Source: Burkholderiales bacterium
GTDB lineage: Bacteria; Pseudomonadota; Gammaproteobacteria; Burkholderiales; Burkholderiaceae_C
Direction of reading: 5' to 3'
NCBI GenBank assembly: GCA_017302495.1
Contig: JAFLDG010000004.1
Coordinates: forward strand, 1-38,034
Length of the DNA stretch: 38,034 nt
Each line of letters begins with the position of its first letter. The stretch's first letter is position 1. The position numbers and the translations under genes were made by a program. The notes beneath the pieces were generated by a model. It was given only the letters and a program-made list of their open reading frames with translations, searched no databases and was not told the origin of the DNA. Positions 15,918-24,560 of this stretch are shown in pieces.

Positions 15918-17539
15918 GCCGCACCGATGCCACGGGGCAGGTGGGCGGCACGGCCCGCGCGCTGCTCGAGATCGAGGGCCTGACGGTGCGCTTCGGCGCG
16001 AGCACGGTCGTCGACCGGGTGTCGTTCGCGATCGCGCCGGGCGAGAAGTTCGCGCTCGTCGGCGAGTCGGGTTCGGGCAAGTCGATCACCGCGCTGTCGG
16101 TGCTGCGGCTTGTCGACGCCGCCGCGACCACGGGTTCGATCCGCTTCGATGGCGAGGAGCTGACGGCGAAGAGCGAGCGCGCGATGCGCGGCATCCGCGG
16201 TGCGCGCATCGGCATGATCTTCCAGGAGCCGATGACCGCGCTGAACCCGCTGTACACGGTGGGCAACCAGATCGGCGAGGTGCTCGAGCTGCACGAGGCG
16301 CTGCGGCCGAACGCAGCGCGCGCGCGCGTGATCGAGCTGCTGACGCGCACCGGCATCCCCGACCCCGAGGCCAAGGTCGACGCCTATCCGCACCAGCTCT
16401 CCGGCGGCCAGCGCCAGCGCGCGATGATCGCGATGGCGCTGGCCTGCCGGCCGCAGCTGCTGATCTGCGACGAGCCGACGACGGCGCTCGACGTGACGAT
16501 CCAGCAGCAGATCCTCGCGCTGCTCGACGAACTGCAGCGCGAACTCGGCATGGCGGTGCTGTTCATCACCCACGACCTGAACCTGGTGCGGCGCTTCACG
16601 CACCGCGTCGGCGTGCTCGAGCGCGGCCGGCTGGTCGAGGTCGGCACGACCGCGGACGTGTTCGCGGCGCCGCGCCACCCGTACACGCAGCGGCTGCTGG
16701 CGAGCCGGCCGCAACGGGTCGTACGGCCGGTGGCCGACGATGCGCCGGTGCTGGTCGACGCGCAGGCGGTGGACGTGCGTTTCCCGGTCGCGCGGGGCTG
16801 GTTCCGCAAGCGCTGGTTCCAGGCCGTGCGGCAGGCGACGCTCGAGCTGAAGCGCGGCGAGACGCTGGGCATCGTCGGCGAGTCCGGCTCGGGCAAGACC
16901 ACGCTCGGCATGGCGCTGCTCGCGCTGCAGGACATCGCCGGCGGCGAGGTCCGGCTCGACGGCCGGCGCATCGACGACGCCGACCGCGCCGTGCTGCGCG
17001 CGATGCGGCGCCGGATGCAGGTGGTGTTCCAGGATCCGTTCGCGTCGCTGAACCCGCGGCTGACGGTGGGCCAGATCGTCGGCGAGGGGCTCGCGCTGCA
17101 CCGGCCCGAGCTGGCGCCGGCCGAGCGCGAGGCCCTGGTGCTGCAGATGCTCGACGAGGTCGGCCTGGGCGAACGTCACGGCGTGCCGCTGGTGCTGCAG
17201 CGCTACCCGCACGAGTTCTCCGGCGGCCAGCGCCAGCGCATCGCGATCGCGCGCGCGGTGGTGCTGCGGCCCGAGGTGCTGGTGCTCGACGAGCCGACCT
17301 CGGCGCTGGACGTGACGATCCAGCAGCAGGTGCTCGCGCTGCTCGGCGACCTGCAGGCGCGCTACGGCATGAGCTACCTGTTCATCAGCCACGACCTCGC
17401 GCTGGTGCGCGCGATGGCGCATCGTGTGCTGGTGATGAAGGACGGCGCCGTGATCGAACAGGGCGAGGCGCTGGCGCTGTTCGCTGCGCCGCAAGCCGCC
17501 TACACGCGCGAGCTGCTGGCGGCGGCCCACCTGGGCTGA
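15914..17539 (+). CDS. yejF: Peptide ABC importer, double ATPase YejF
   Basis: A 541-residue ATP-binding subunit with two fused ABC domains (E. coli YejF is similar in length). Domain 1: Walker A GESGSGKS at residues 50-57, signature LSGGQRQR, Walker [13 protein letters not shown]. Domain 2: Walker A GESGSGKT, signature FSGGQRQR, Walker [12 protein letters not shown]. Both are complete, so both sites should bind ATP. The RHPYT motif between the halves is typical of oligopeptide ATPases. The start is the GTG at 15914, overlapping the yejE stop by four bases; the frame open further upstream overlaps yejE and is not homologous. Last gene of the operon; it converges with the small gene at 17616. 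Confidence 0.95.
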   Translation: MSRTDATGQVGGTARALLEIEGLTVRFGASTVVDRVSFAIAPGEKFALVGESGSGKSITALSVLRLVDAAATTGSIRFDGEELTAKSERAMRGIRGARIGMIFQEPMTALNPLYTVGNQIGEVLELHEALRPNAARARVIELLTRTGIPDPEAKVDAYPHQLSGGQRQRAMIAMALACRPQLLICDEPTTALDVTIQQQILALLDELQRELGMAVLFITHDLNLVRRFTHRVGVLERGRLVEVGTTADVFAAPRHPYTQRLLASRPQRVVRPVADDAPVLVDAQAVDVRFPVARGWFRKRWFQAVRQATLELKRGETLGIVGESGSGKTTLGMALLALQDIAGGEVRLDGRRIDDADRAVLRAMRRRMQVVFQDPFASLNPRLTVGQIVGEGLALHRPELAPAEREALVLQMLDEVGLGERHGVPLVLQRYPHEFSGGQRQRIAIARAVVLRPEVLVLDEPTSALDVTIQQQVLALLGDLQARYGMSYLFISHDLALVRAMAHRVLVMKDGAVIEQGEALALFAAPQAAYTRELLAAAHLG

Positions 17540-17615
17540 CGGGCGGCGAGGTCGCGGCGGCGCCTGGCGCGGCGCGGGCGGACCCAGGGCCGCAGCCTGC
17601 AACGCCGGAGTCGGC

Positions 17616-18032
17616 TCAGTCGAAGCGGCGCGCACCGAGCTTCAGCTCGTAGCGCGTCGCCTTCTCCGTGTCCTCGAACTGCAGCGTGCGGCCCTGCCAG
17701 CGGTACGGGGCGAAGAAGCCGTCGATCTGCATCGTGCCGTGCATCAGCGTGATGCCGAGCCGGTCGCCCCAGGGGTCGAGCCGGTAGACGATGTCGGCGA
17801 TGCGTACCTGGACCCGGCCGCCGCCGCGTACCTCGGCCGCGACCGGCCCGCAACTCGGCGGGGCCGGCGCCTGCGCGACGCAGAACTCGGCGTCGTACGC
17901 GCCGGGCGCGGCCGGGGCGACCGAGAGGACCGCGGGGCGGGCATCGTCCGCGCCCGGCGCCGCCGCCCGCGCGGCTGCAGCCAGCAGGCCGGCCACCGCC
18001 AGCGCGCAGCAGCGGGGCCGGTGCGCCGCCAT
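17616..18032 (-). CDS. Small secreted protein of unknown function
   Basis: 138 residues, family not recognised. Residues 1-25 look like a signal peptide (HRPRCC, then ALAVAGLLAAAARAAA). The mature part has two Cys (in EFCVAQ and PSCGPV) that may form a disulfide, and beta-rich segments (RVQVRIADIVYRLDPWGDRLGITLMHGTMQIDGFF). A small periplasmic or secreted beta protein is plausible. It lies ten bases downstream of the GST gene on the same strand and is probably co-transcribed with it. Confidence 0.75.
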   Translation of the reverse strand: MAAHRPRCCALAVAGLLAAAARAAAPGADDARPAVLSVAPAAPGAYDAEFCVAQAPAPPSCGPVAAEVRGGGRVQVRIADIVYRLDPWGDRLGITLMHGTMQIDGFFAPYRWQGRTLQFEDTEKATRYELKLGARRFD

Positions 18033-18042
18033 GTCCGGGGCG

Positions 18043-18651
18043 CTACTTCTTCAGACCCTCGGCCTGCAGCGCCTGGTCCACGGCCGGGCGTGCGGCCATG
18101 CGGGCCATGAAGGCGGTGAGTGTGGGCATCGGCGCCAGGTCGATGCCGACGAACTTGCTCCAGTTGGCCACCGTGAAGAGGTAGGCGTCCGGAGCGCTGA
18201 AAGCGTTGCCCAGCAGATAGTCCCGGCCCTGCAGCTGCTCGTCCACCCACTGCAGCCGGCCGCGCAAGCGCTCGCGGAAGATCGCCTTCGCCTCCTCGGG
18301 CATCGCCGGGTTGAACAGCGGGCTGAAGGGCTTGTGGATCTCGGAGCTGACGAAGTTCAGCCACTCGATCTGGCGGTAGCGCTCCATCGTGCCCCACGGC
18401 GCGATCAGCTTGCGCTCGGGCACGCGGTCGGCCACGTACTGCACGATCGCCGGGCCTTCGCTCAGGCGCTGGCCGTCGTCGAGTTCGAGCAGCGGCACGT
18501 AGCCCTTCGGGTTGATCGTGTAGTAATCGGTGCCGTCCGCGAGCTTGTGCGTCTTGGTGCTGGCGAGCACCGGCGTGAACGGCAGCCCGGACTCGCGCAG
18601 CACGATGTGCGGGCTGAGGGAGCAGGCACCGGGGCTGTAGTAGAGCTTCAA
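18043..18651 (-). CDS. Glutathione S-transferase, beta class
   Basis: A 202-residue cytosolic GST of normal length. The N-terminal thioredoxin-fold domain starts MKLYYSPGACSLSPHI, with the beta-class active-site Cys10. GYVPLLELDDG holds the cis-Pro, and LSEGPAIVQYVADRVPE is the glutathione gamma-glutamyl-binding Ser motif. The C-terminal helical domain contains the conserved NAFSAPDAYLFTV capping segment. It would conjugate or reduce electrophiles with glutathione. Upstream on the minus strand a TACGAT box (18690-18685) and AGGAG give a plausible promoter and ribosome site. Divergent from the glutaredoxin-like gene. Confidence 0.93.
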   Translation of the reverse strand: MKLYYSPGACSLSPHIVLRESGLPFTPVLASTKTHKLADGTDYYTINPKGYVPLLELDDGQRLSEGPAIVQYVADRVPERKLIAPWGTMERYRQIEWLNFVSSEIHKPFSPLFNPAMPEEAKAIFRERLRGRLQWVDEQLQGRDYLLGNAFSAPDAYLFTVANWSKFVGIDLAPMPTLTAFMARMAARPAVDQALQAEGLKK

Positions 18652-18758
18652 GCGGGTCTCCTGGGGTTGGTCGGACGAGGCGGCATCGTAGACCGAGCGC
18701 GCCGGCGTGTCCCCGAGCGCGCGCCGTTGCGCTACGCTGCGCGCCGCAGGAGGACGCC

Positions 18759-19124
18759 ATGCCGCGCAGCATTCTCGACGAAACGCAGATCCATCCGGCC
18801 GTGCGCGAGCGCGTGGCGCGGCACCACGCCGACATCGTGCAGGAGGTCCAGGCCGCGGTGCGCGCGCATCCGGTGGTGGTGGTCGGCATGGCGCAGAACC
18901 CGTTCCCGCGGCGCGCGCGCAAGGCGCTCGAGGCGGCCGGCGTGCCCTACCACTACCTGGCCTACGGCAGCTACCTCGGCGACTGGCGGCGGCGCAATGC
19001 GCTGAAGATGTGGACCGGCTGGCCCACCTTTCCGATGATTTTCGTCAAAGGCGTGCTGATCGGCGGCGCCGACGACCTGGCGCGGCTGATCGCCAGCGGC
19101 GAGCTGCGCACGATGCTCGGCTGA
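18759..19124 (+). CDS. Glutaredoxin-fold protein lacking the active-site cysteine
   Basis: 121 residues. The fold matches monothiol (Grx4-type) glutaredoxins: HPVVVVGMAQNPFPRRARKAL corresponds to the strand-loop-helix that normally carries CGFS/CPYC, but here reads AQNPF (residues 45-49) without any Cys. GWPTFPMIFVKG (cis-Pro92) and GGADDL (102-107) match the glutathione-binding parts. The protein has no Cys at all, so redox or Fe-S ligation by thiolate is impossible; a binding or scaffolding role is inference. AGGAGG lies five bases before the ATG. A TACGCT box about 20 bases further up could be the -10. It diverges from the GST gene, an interesting pairing for glutathione biology. Confidence 0.88.
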   Translation: MPRSILDETQIHPAVRERVARHHADIVQEVQAAVRAHPVVVVGMAQNPFPRRARKALEAAGVPYHYLAYGSYLGDWRRRNALKMWTGWPTFPMIFVKGVLIGGADDLARLIASGELRTMLG

Positions 19125-19153
19125 TCCGGGCGGTGCCCGCCGGTCCGGCGCCT

Positions 19154-19528
19154 TCAGGCCGCGTGCAGCGCACGCTGCACCTCATGCTGCCAGGGCAGCG
19201 CGTGCACGATCTCGTTCAGGAAGCGGGCCGACTGCAGGGCGGTCAGGACCTCGCCGCCGTTGCCGACCAGGCGCAGGTTGCTGACCACCGACATCGGATC
19301 GGCCATCGCGACGACGTCGCTGGCGATCTGCACCCAGTCCCACGCGACACCGGCCTCGCCGCTGTCGCCGGTGCCGGCCCACAGCGTCTGGCCGGCGCTG
19401 CCGGCGTCGTGCGAGCCCGGCTGCGTGACGCAGGTGCCGACGTGGCGCCAGTGCAATTGCGCGCTGCGACCGGCCTGCCACAATAGGGGCGGCCAGGCAT
19501 GGACGGACCAGGGGGTGGGAGCGTTCAT
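19154..19528 (-). CDS. Unknown protein divergent from luxR
   Basis: 124 residues, family not recognised. No signal peptide or membrane segment. The first half is Trp/His-rich (WSVHAWPPLLWQAGRSAQLHWRHVG). The second half looks helical and amphipathic (WDWVQIASDVVAMADPMSVVSNLRL and SARFLNEIVHALPWQHEV). The start at 19528 is chosen because a further 23 codons upstream are Arg/Pro-rich and run into the lux-box-like site. It shares the 104-base divergent promoter region with luxR, so it may be controlled by the same regulator, but no function can be assigned. Confidence 0.65.
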   Translation of the reverse strand: MNAPTPWSVHAWPPLLWQAGRSAQLHWRHVGTCVTQPGSHDAGSAGQTLWAGTGDSGEAGVAWDWVQIASDVVAMADPMSVVSNLRLVGNGGEVLTALQSARFLNEIVHALPWQHEVQRALHAA

Positions 19529-19597
19529 CGGACATCGGGGGCGGCAGCAGCCGTGTCGAACATGACGCGATGGTTGCGCAGCCGTCGGCAACCGCAA

Positions 19598-19617
19598 AGC
19601 TGTAAACCCTGTCAGGG
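19598..19617. promoter_or_regulatory. lux-box-like dyad upstream of luxR
   Basis: CTGTAAACCCTGTCAG at 19600-19615, flanked AG...GG. It matches the classical 20-base lux box at about 11 positions and includes the exact inverted repeat CCCTG-T-CAGGG. It shares the composite CTGTAA-NN-CCTG(A/T)CAG with the site at 20396-20411. It ends 15 bases before the luxR ATG and overlaps a possible -10 (TGTAAA), which would fit autorepression, and could also serve the divergent gene. Confidence 0.5.
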
Positions 19618-19632
19618 GCGCGAGACGGACTG

Positions 19633-20346
19633 ATGCTGCCCGGCGGTTTCTCCGAGGTTCTGCAGGCGAAGGATCGCGAGGCCTTCCGCGAGGCCGTGGT
19701 GCGCTTCGCGCAGCAGCTCGGCTTCGACACCGTGGCCGCGATTACGGTCGTCGATCACGGCGTGAGCGGCAGCGAGTTCATCAGCGTCGACAACACCCCC
19801 GAGGCGTACACCAACGCCTTTAGCGATTCCGGTGTCGGCCGGCGTGATCCGGTGATGCAGCACCTGCGCCGACAGAGCGTGCCGATCGTCTGGAATCGCC
19901 AGACCTATCTCGACCGGGGGCTGGGCGATCTGTGGGAGCAGCAGGCCGCGTTCGGCTACAGCACCGGGATCGCGATGGCGCTGCATCTGCCCGAGGGCAA
20001 GCACTTCGTGCTCGGCGTCGACCGGGAACGACCGCTGCCGGCCGATACGTTGGAGCTGCAGCGGCTCGTGGCCGACCTGCAGCTGTTCGCCGTGCACGCG
20101 CAGGAGGCGGCGTTGCGGCTGCTGCTGCCCGCGCCGATGCAGCCCGAGAAGCCGTCGCTGACGCCGCGCGAGCTGGAAGCGCTGCGCTGGACGATGGAAG
20201 GCAAGACGGCGTGGGAGGTCGGCACCATCCTGGGCATCAGCGAACGCACCGCGGTGCTGCACATCAACAACGCGATGCACAAGCTCGGTTGCGTGAACAA
20301 GCATGCCGCGGTGCTGAAGGCCCTGCGCCTGGGCCTGATCCATTGA
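19633..20346 (+). CDS. LuxR-type regulator (orphan/solo) next to a secreted-peptide system
   Basis: A 237-residue cytoplasmic transcription factor. Residues about 15-160 form an autoinducer-binding domain: Asp72-Pro73 in RRDPVMQHL, Trp87 in PIVWN and Gly112 correspond to conserved pocket positions of LuxR/TraR. The two other aromatic positions are Tyr59 and Phe63 instead of the usual Trp and Tyr. Residues 176-237 are a GerE-type HTH (LTPRELEALRWTMEGKTAWEVG...ERTAVLHINNAMHKL). No luxI-type synthase is in the window, so it is a solo here and may sense an exogenous or non-AHL ligand. It lies upstream of the double-glycine peptide gene, with a lux-box-like site in front of each, and probably controls peptide production. 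The start is the ATG at 19633 with GAGACGG just upstream. Confidence 0.93.
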   Translation: MLPGGFSEVLQAKDREAFREAVVRFAQQLGFDTVAAITVVDHGVSGSEFISVDNTPEAYTNAFSDSGVGRRDPVMQHLRRQSVPIVWNRQTYLDRGLGDLWEQQAAFGYSTGIAMALHLPEGKHFVLGVDRERPLPADTLELQRLVADLQLFAVHAQEAALRLLLPAPMQPEKPSLTPRELEALRWTMEGKTAWEVGTILGISERTAVLHINNAMHKLGCVNKHAAVLKALRLGLIH

Positions 20347-20393
20347 CCGGGTGCCGCGCCGCGACGGCTGCGCGGGCGTCGCGTGCCCGCCCA

Positions 20394-20413
20394 ACCTGTA
20401 AGACCTGACAGTG
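20394..20413 (+). promoter_or_regulatory. lux-box-like operator of the peptide gene
   Basis: The 20 bases begin with ACCTGTA, a perfect left half of the classical lux box, and match it at 14 of 20 positions by hand alignment. The core CTGTAAGACCTGACAG is an imperfect inverted repeat (CTGT-AG--CT-ACAG). Its centre (20403/20404) is about 43 bases before the start point predicted from the -10 box at 20435-20440, the standard position for LuxR-type activation. Confidence 0.6.
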
Positions 20414-20434
20414 TCGCTTTTGCGCCCGCGCTGC

Positions 20435-20440
20435 TGCAAT
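20435..20440 (+). promoter_or_regulatory. -10 box of the peptide gene promoter
   Basis: TGCAAT, followed by about 47 bases of leader to the ATG at 20488. No -35 hexamer lies at proper spacing, as expected if a LuxR dimer on the dyad at 20394-20413 replaces that contact. Confidence 0.4.
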
Positions 20441-20487
20441 GCCACGGTGCGCAGTCGATCGCATGGACCGGATCAGAAGGAGTCGTT

Positions 20488-20643
20488 ATGAGGAAGCCCG
20501 CCCCGACGAAGAAGATCAAGACCGAAACCCCGCCGCAGAAGAAGCCGGTCAAGACCGGCCCGGTCGAGTTGAGCCCGGCGGACATGAAGAAGGTCTCCGG
20601 CGGTCTGCCGCGAGGGACTTGGTCGTCGAAAGACCCCAAGTAG
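20488..20643 (+). CDS. Double-glycine leader peptide precursor (51 aa)
   Basis: A 51-residue precursor. The leader (residues 1-39) has a Lys/Pro-rich N-terminal part and ends in LSPADMKKVSGG, matching the double-Gly consensus: Leu at -12, Ser at -11, acidic at -8, Met at -7, Val at -4, Gly-Gly at -2/-1. Cleavage by the C39 peptidase of the PCAT at 22180 would release LPRGTWSSKDPK, only 12 residues, without Cys. Such a short product suggests a signal peptide or a small effector rather than a class II bacteriocin. GAAGGAG seven bases before the ATG is the best ribosome site in the cluster and fixes the start; the frame is open upstream but without an equivalent. An intrinsic terminator follows, separating it from the exporter genes. 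Product and activity are inferred. Confidence 0.88.
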   Translation: MRKPAPTKKIKTETPPQKKPVKTGPVELSPADMKKVSGGLPRGTWSSKDPK

Positions 20644-20740
20644 GCGCCTCGCCTTGGTCTCCACGCCTGCGGGTACCTGGTGATGTGCCCGTAGGCCGAT
20701 TGGCGTTATGGTTGGGGCTCCCGGCCTTGCCATGATGCCC

Positions 20741-20770
20741 GCGGGCCGGACGAACCGGCCCGCTTTTTTT
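20741..20770 (+). terminator. Intrinsic terminator between peptide gene and exporter genes
   Basis: Perfect 9-bp stem (GCGGGCCGG at 20741-20749, CCGGCCCGC at 20755-20763), five-base loop ACGAA, followed by seven T. This is the clearest rho-independent terminator in the window. Read-through would give less exporter than peptide mRNA, unless hlyD has its own promoter. Confidence 0.92.
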
Positions 20771-20843
20771 CGATGACCGTGCCCGTCACGCCCGCCGGCC
20801 CGGCCTGCCGCCGGCCGCGGGCCGTGCGCCGCCAGCGCCGCCA

Positions 20844-22109
20844 ATGAGCGATTTGTTCCGCGCCGAGGCCGTCGACGCCCAGCGCCAGAGCTGGCTCGGT
20901 CAGGTGCAGCTCGTGCGGCCGATGTCGCTGACGCTGTTGACCGCCGGGGTGCTCGTCTGCCTGGCGCTGGTCGTGGCCTTCCTGTTCCTCGGCGAGTACA
21001 CGCGCAAGGCGCGCATCGGCGGCGTGCTCGTGCCGGACCTGGGCGTCATCCGCCTGGTGCCGGCAGCCCCTGGCCGCGTGTTGTCGCGCCATGTCGCCGA
21101 AGGCCAGTCGGTGCGTGCGGGCGAAGAGCTGTTCGTGCTCGCGCTGCAGGGCAGTACGCTCGCCGCCGACGCGCGGCGGCAGGTCGAGCGCAGCCTGATC
21201 GAGCGTCGGCGCAGCCTCGAGGACGCGGCGCGCACCCAGGAGCACCTGGCCGAGGCGCAGCAGGCGGCGCTGCGGCGCCGCCTGGAGGAGTTGCGGCGTG
21301 AGCAGCTGCAGCTGAGCGCCGAGGCCGCGCTGCACCGGCAGCGGCTCGCGCTGGCGGAACAGGCGCTGGCCAGGATCGAGTCGCTGGGCCAGGAGCAGTT
21401 CGTCTCGTCGGCCCAGGTCCAGGCGAAGAAGCAGGAGGTGATCGGCCTGCAGGCGCAAGCGCAGGCGATCGAGCGCCAGCATGCCGCGCTGGCCCGGGAT
21501 CGGGCCGCGCTCGAAGGCGAACTGCGCAGCCTGCCGTCGCAGTTGCGCGGTCGCCAGGGCGAGATCCAGCGCGACCTCGCGGCGCTGGCGCGCGAGGCCG
21601 CCGAGCAGGATCCGATGCGTCAGATCGTCGTGCGCGCGCCGCAGGACGGCACGGTCAGCGCCGTGCTCGCCGATGTCGGGCAGAGCGTCTCGCCGGCCTC
21701 TGCGCTGGCCAGCCTGGTTCCGGCCGGCGCGACGCTGCAGGCGCATTTGTACGCGCCGTCGGGGGCAGTCGGCTTCGTGCGGCCCGAGCAGGAGGTGCGG
21801 CTGCGCTTCGAGGCCTTCCCGTACCAGAAGTTCGGCCACCAGATCGGGCGCGTGCTGCAGGTGTCGCGCACGCCGCTCGCACCGGCCGAGCTCGCCGGCC
21901 TGCCGCTGGCGGTGCCGCAGCAGGCCGAACCCGACGCCGAGCCGCTGTTCCGGATCACGGTCGCGCTCGCGGGCCAGCAGGTCCGAGCCTTCGGCGAGGC
22001 ACAGCCTTTGGTCGCGGGCATGCGGATGCAGGCCGACGTGCTGCTGGAGCGCCGGCGCCTGATCGAGTGGCTGTTCGAGCCGCTGCTCGGCTGGTCGGGG
22101 CGGCTGTGA
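20844..22109 (+). CDS. HlyD/CvaA-type periplasmic adaptor of the peptide exporter
   Basis: A 421-residue membrane-fusion protein. A short cytoplasmic tail precedes one transmembrane helix near residues 28-50 (LTLLTAGVLVCLALVVAFLFLG). Next come the biotinyl-lipoyl half-motif (PAAPGRVLSRHVAEGQSVRAGEELF) and a long coiled-coil hairpin rich in Arg, Glu, Leu and Ala from about 100 to 255. The second lipoyl half is IVVRAPQDGTVSAVLADVGQSV, followed by a beta-barrel part with VRLRFEAFPYQKFG, a hallmark of CvaA-like adaptors. It should bridge the PCAT at 22180 to a TolC-type outer-membrane channel encoded elsewhere. The ATG at 20844 lacks a Shine-Dalgarno and overlaps the stop of a possible 24-codon leader frame (ATGA), so initiation may be coupled. 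Confidence 0.93.
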   Translation: MSDLFRAEAVDAQRQSWLGQVQLVRPMSLTLLTAGVLVCLALVVAFLFLGEYTRKARIGGVLVPDLGVIRLVPAAPGRVLSRHVAEGQSVRAGEELFVLALQGSTLAADARRQVERSLIERRRSLEDAARTQEHLAEAQQAALRRRLEELRREQLQLSAEAALHRQRLALAEQALARIESLGQEQFVSSAQVQAKKQEVIGLQAQAQAIERQHAALARDRAALEGELRSLPSQLRGRQGEIQRDLAALAREAAEQDPMRQIVVRAPQDGTVSAVLADVGQSVSPASALASLVPAGATLQAHLYAPSGAVGFVRPEQEVRLRFEAFPYQKFGHQIGRVLQVSRTPLAPAELAGLPLAVPQQAEPDAEPLFRITVALAGQQVRAFGEAQPLVAGMRMQADVLLERRRLIEWLFEPLLGWSGRL

Positions 22110-22179
22110 GTCGCCATCGCCGGCGCGTGCGGGCGGCGCGGGCGCCGTCCCGCGGCGGTCGCTGCGCCGGGAGCCGCCG

Positions 22180-24336
<2,157 letters not shown>

Positions 24337-24490
24337 GGCGGGCGGCCGCAGGCGGCTCGCTCCCGGGGTTGGGATTCGGATCGGTCATCGCGAGCCGAGG
24401 TGTGCCGCCCGGCGGCAGCTGCTGTTGCCGCAACGGCGGTACGGGCCGCCGGTTGCGCGGGGCCTTCGGGCCGGCTGCGCGGCCGGCTCC

Positions 24491-24496
24491 TAGAAT
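24491..24496 (+). promoter_or_regulatory. Putative -10 box for mnmG
   Basis: TAGAAT, the most AT-rich word in the 224-base gap before mnmG, about 64 bases before its ATG. No good -35 box is visible at 16-18 bases. Confidence 0.35.
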
Positions 24497-24560
24497 CGCG
24501 CGGCGGTGCGGTCGCGTCCGCGCCCCGTCCGCGCGCCGTTGCCGGCCCCTATCCGAACCC

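Noticed and set aside
20708..20776. 22-codon frame (starting MVGAPGLAMM) between the peptide gene and hlyD
   Set aside because: It has no ribosome site, no Gly-Gly leader motif, and reads through the intrinsic terminator stem and T tract.
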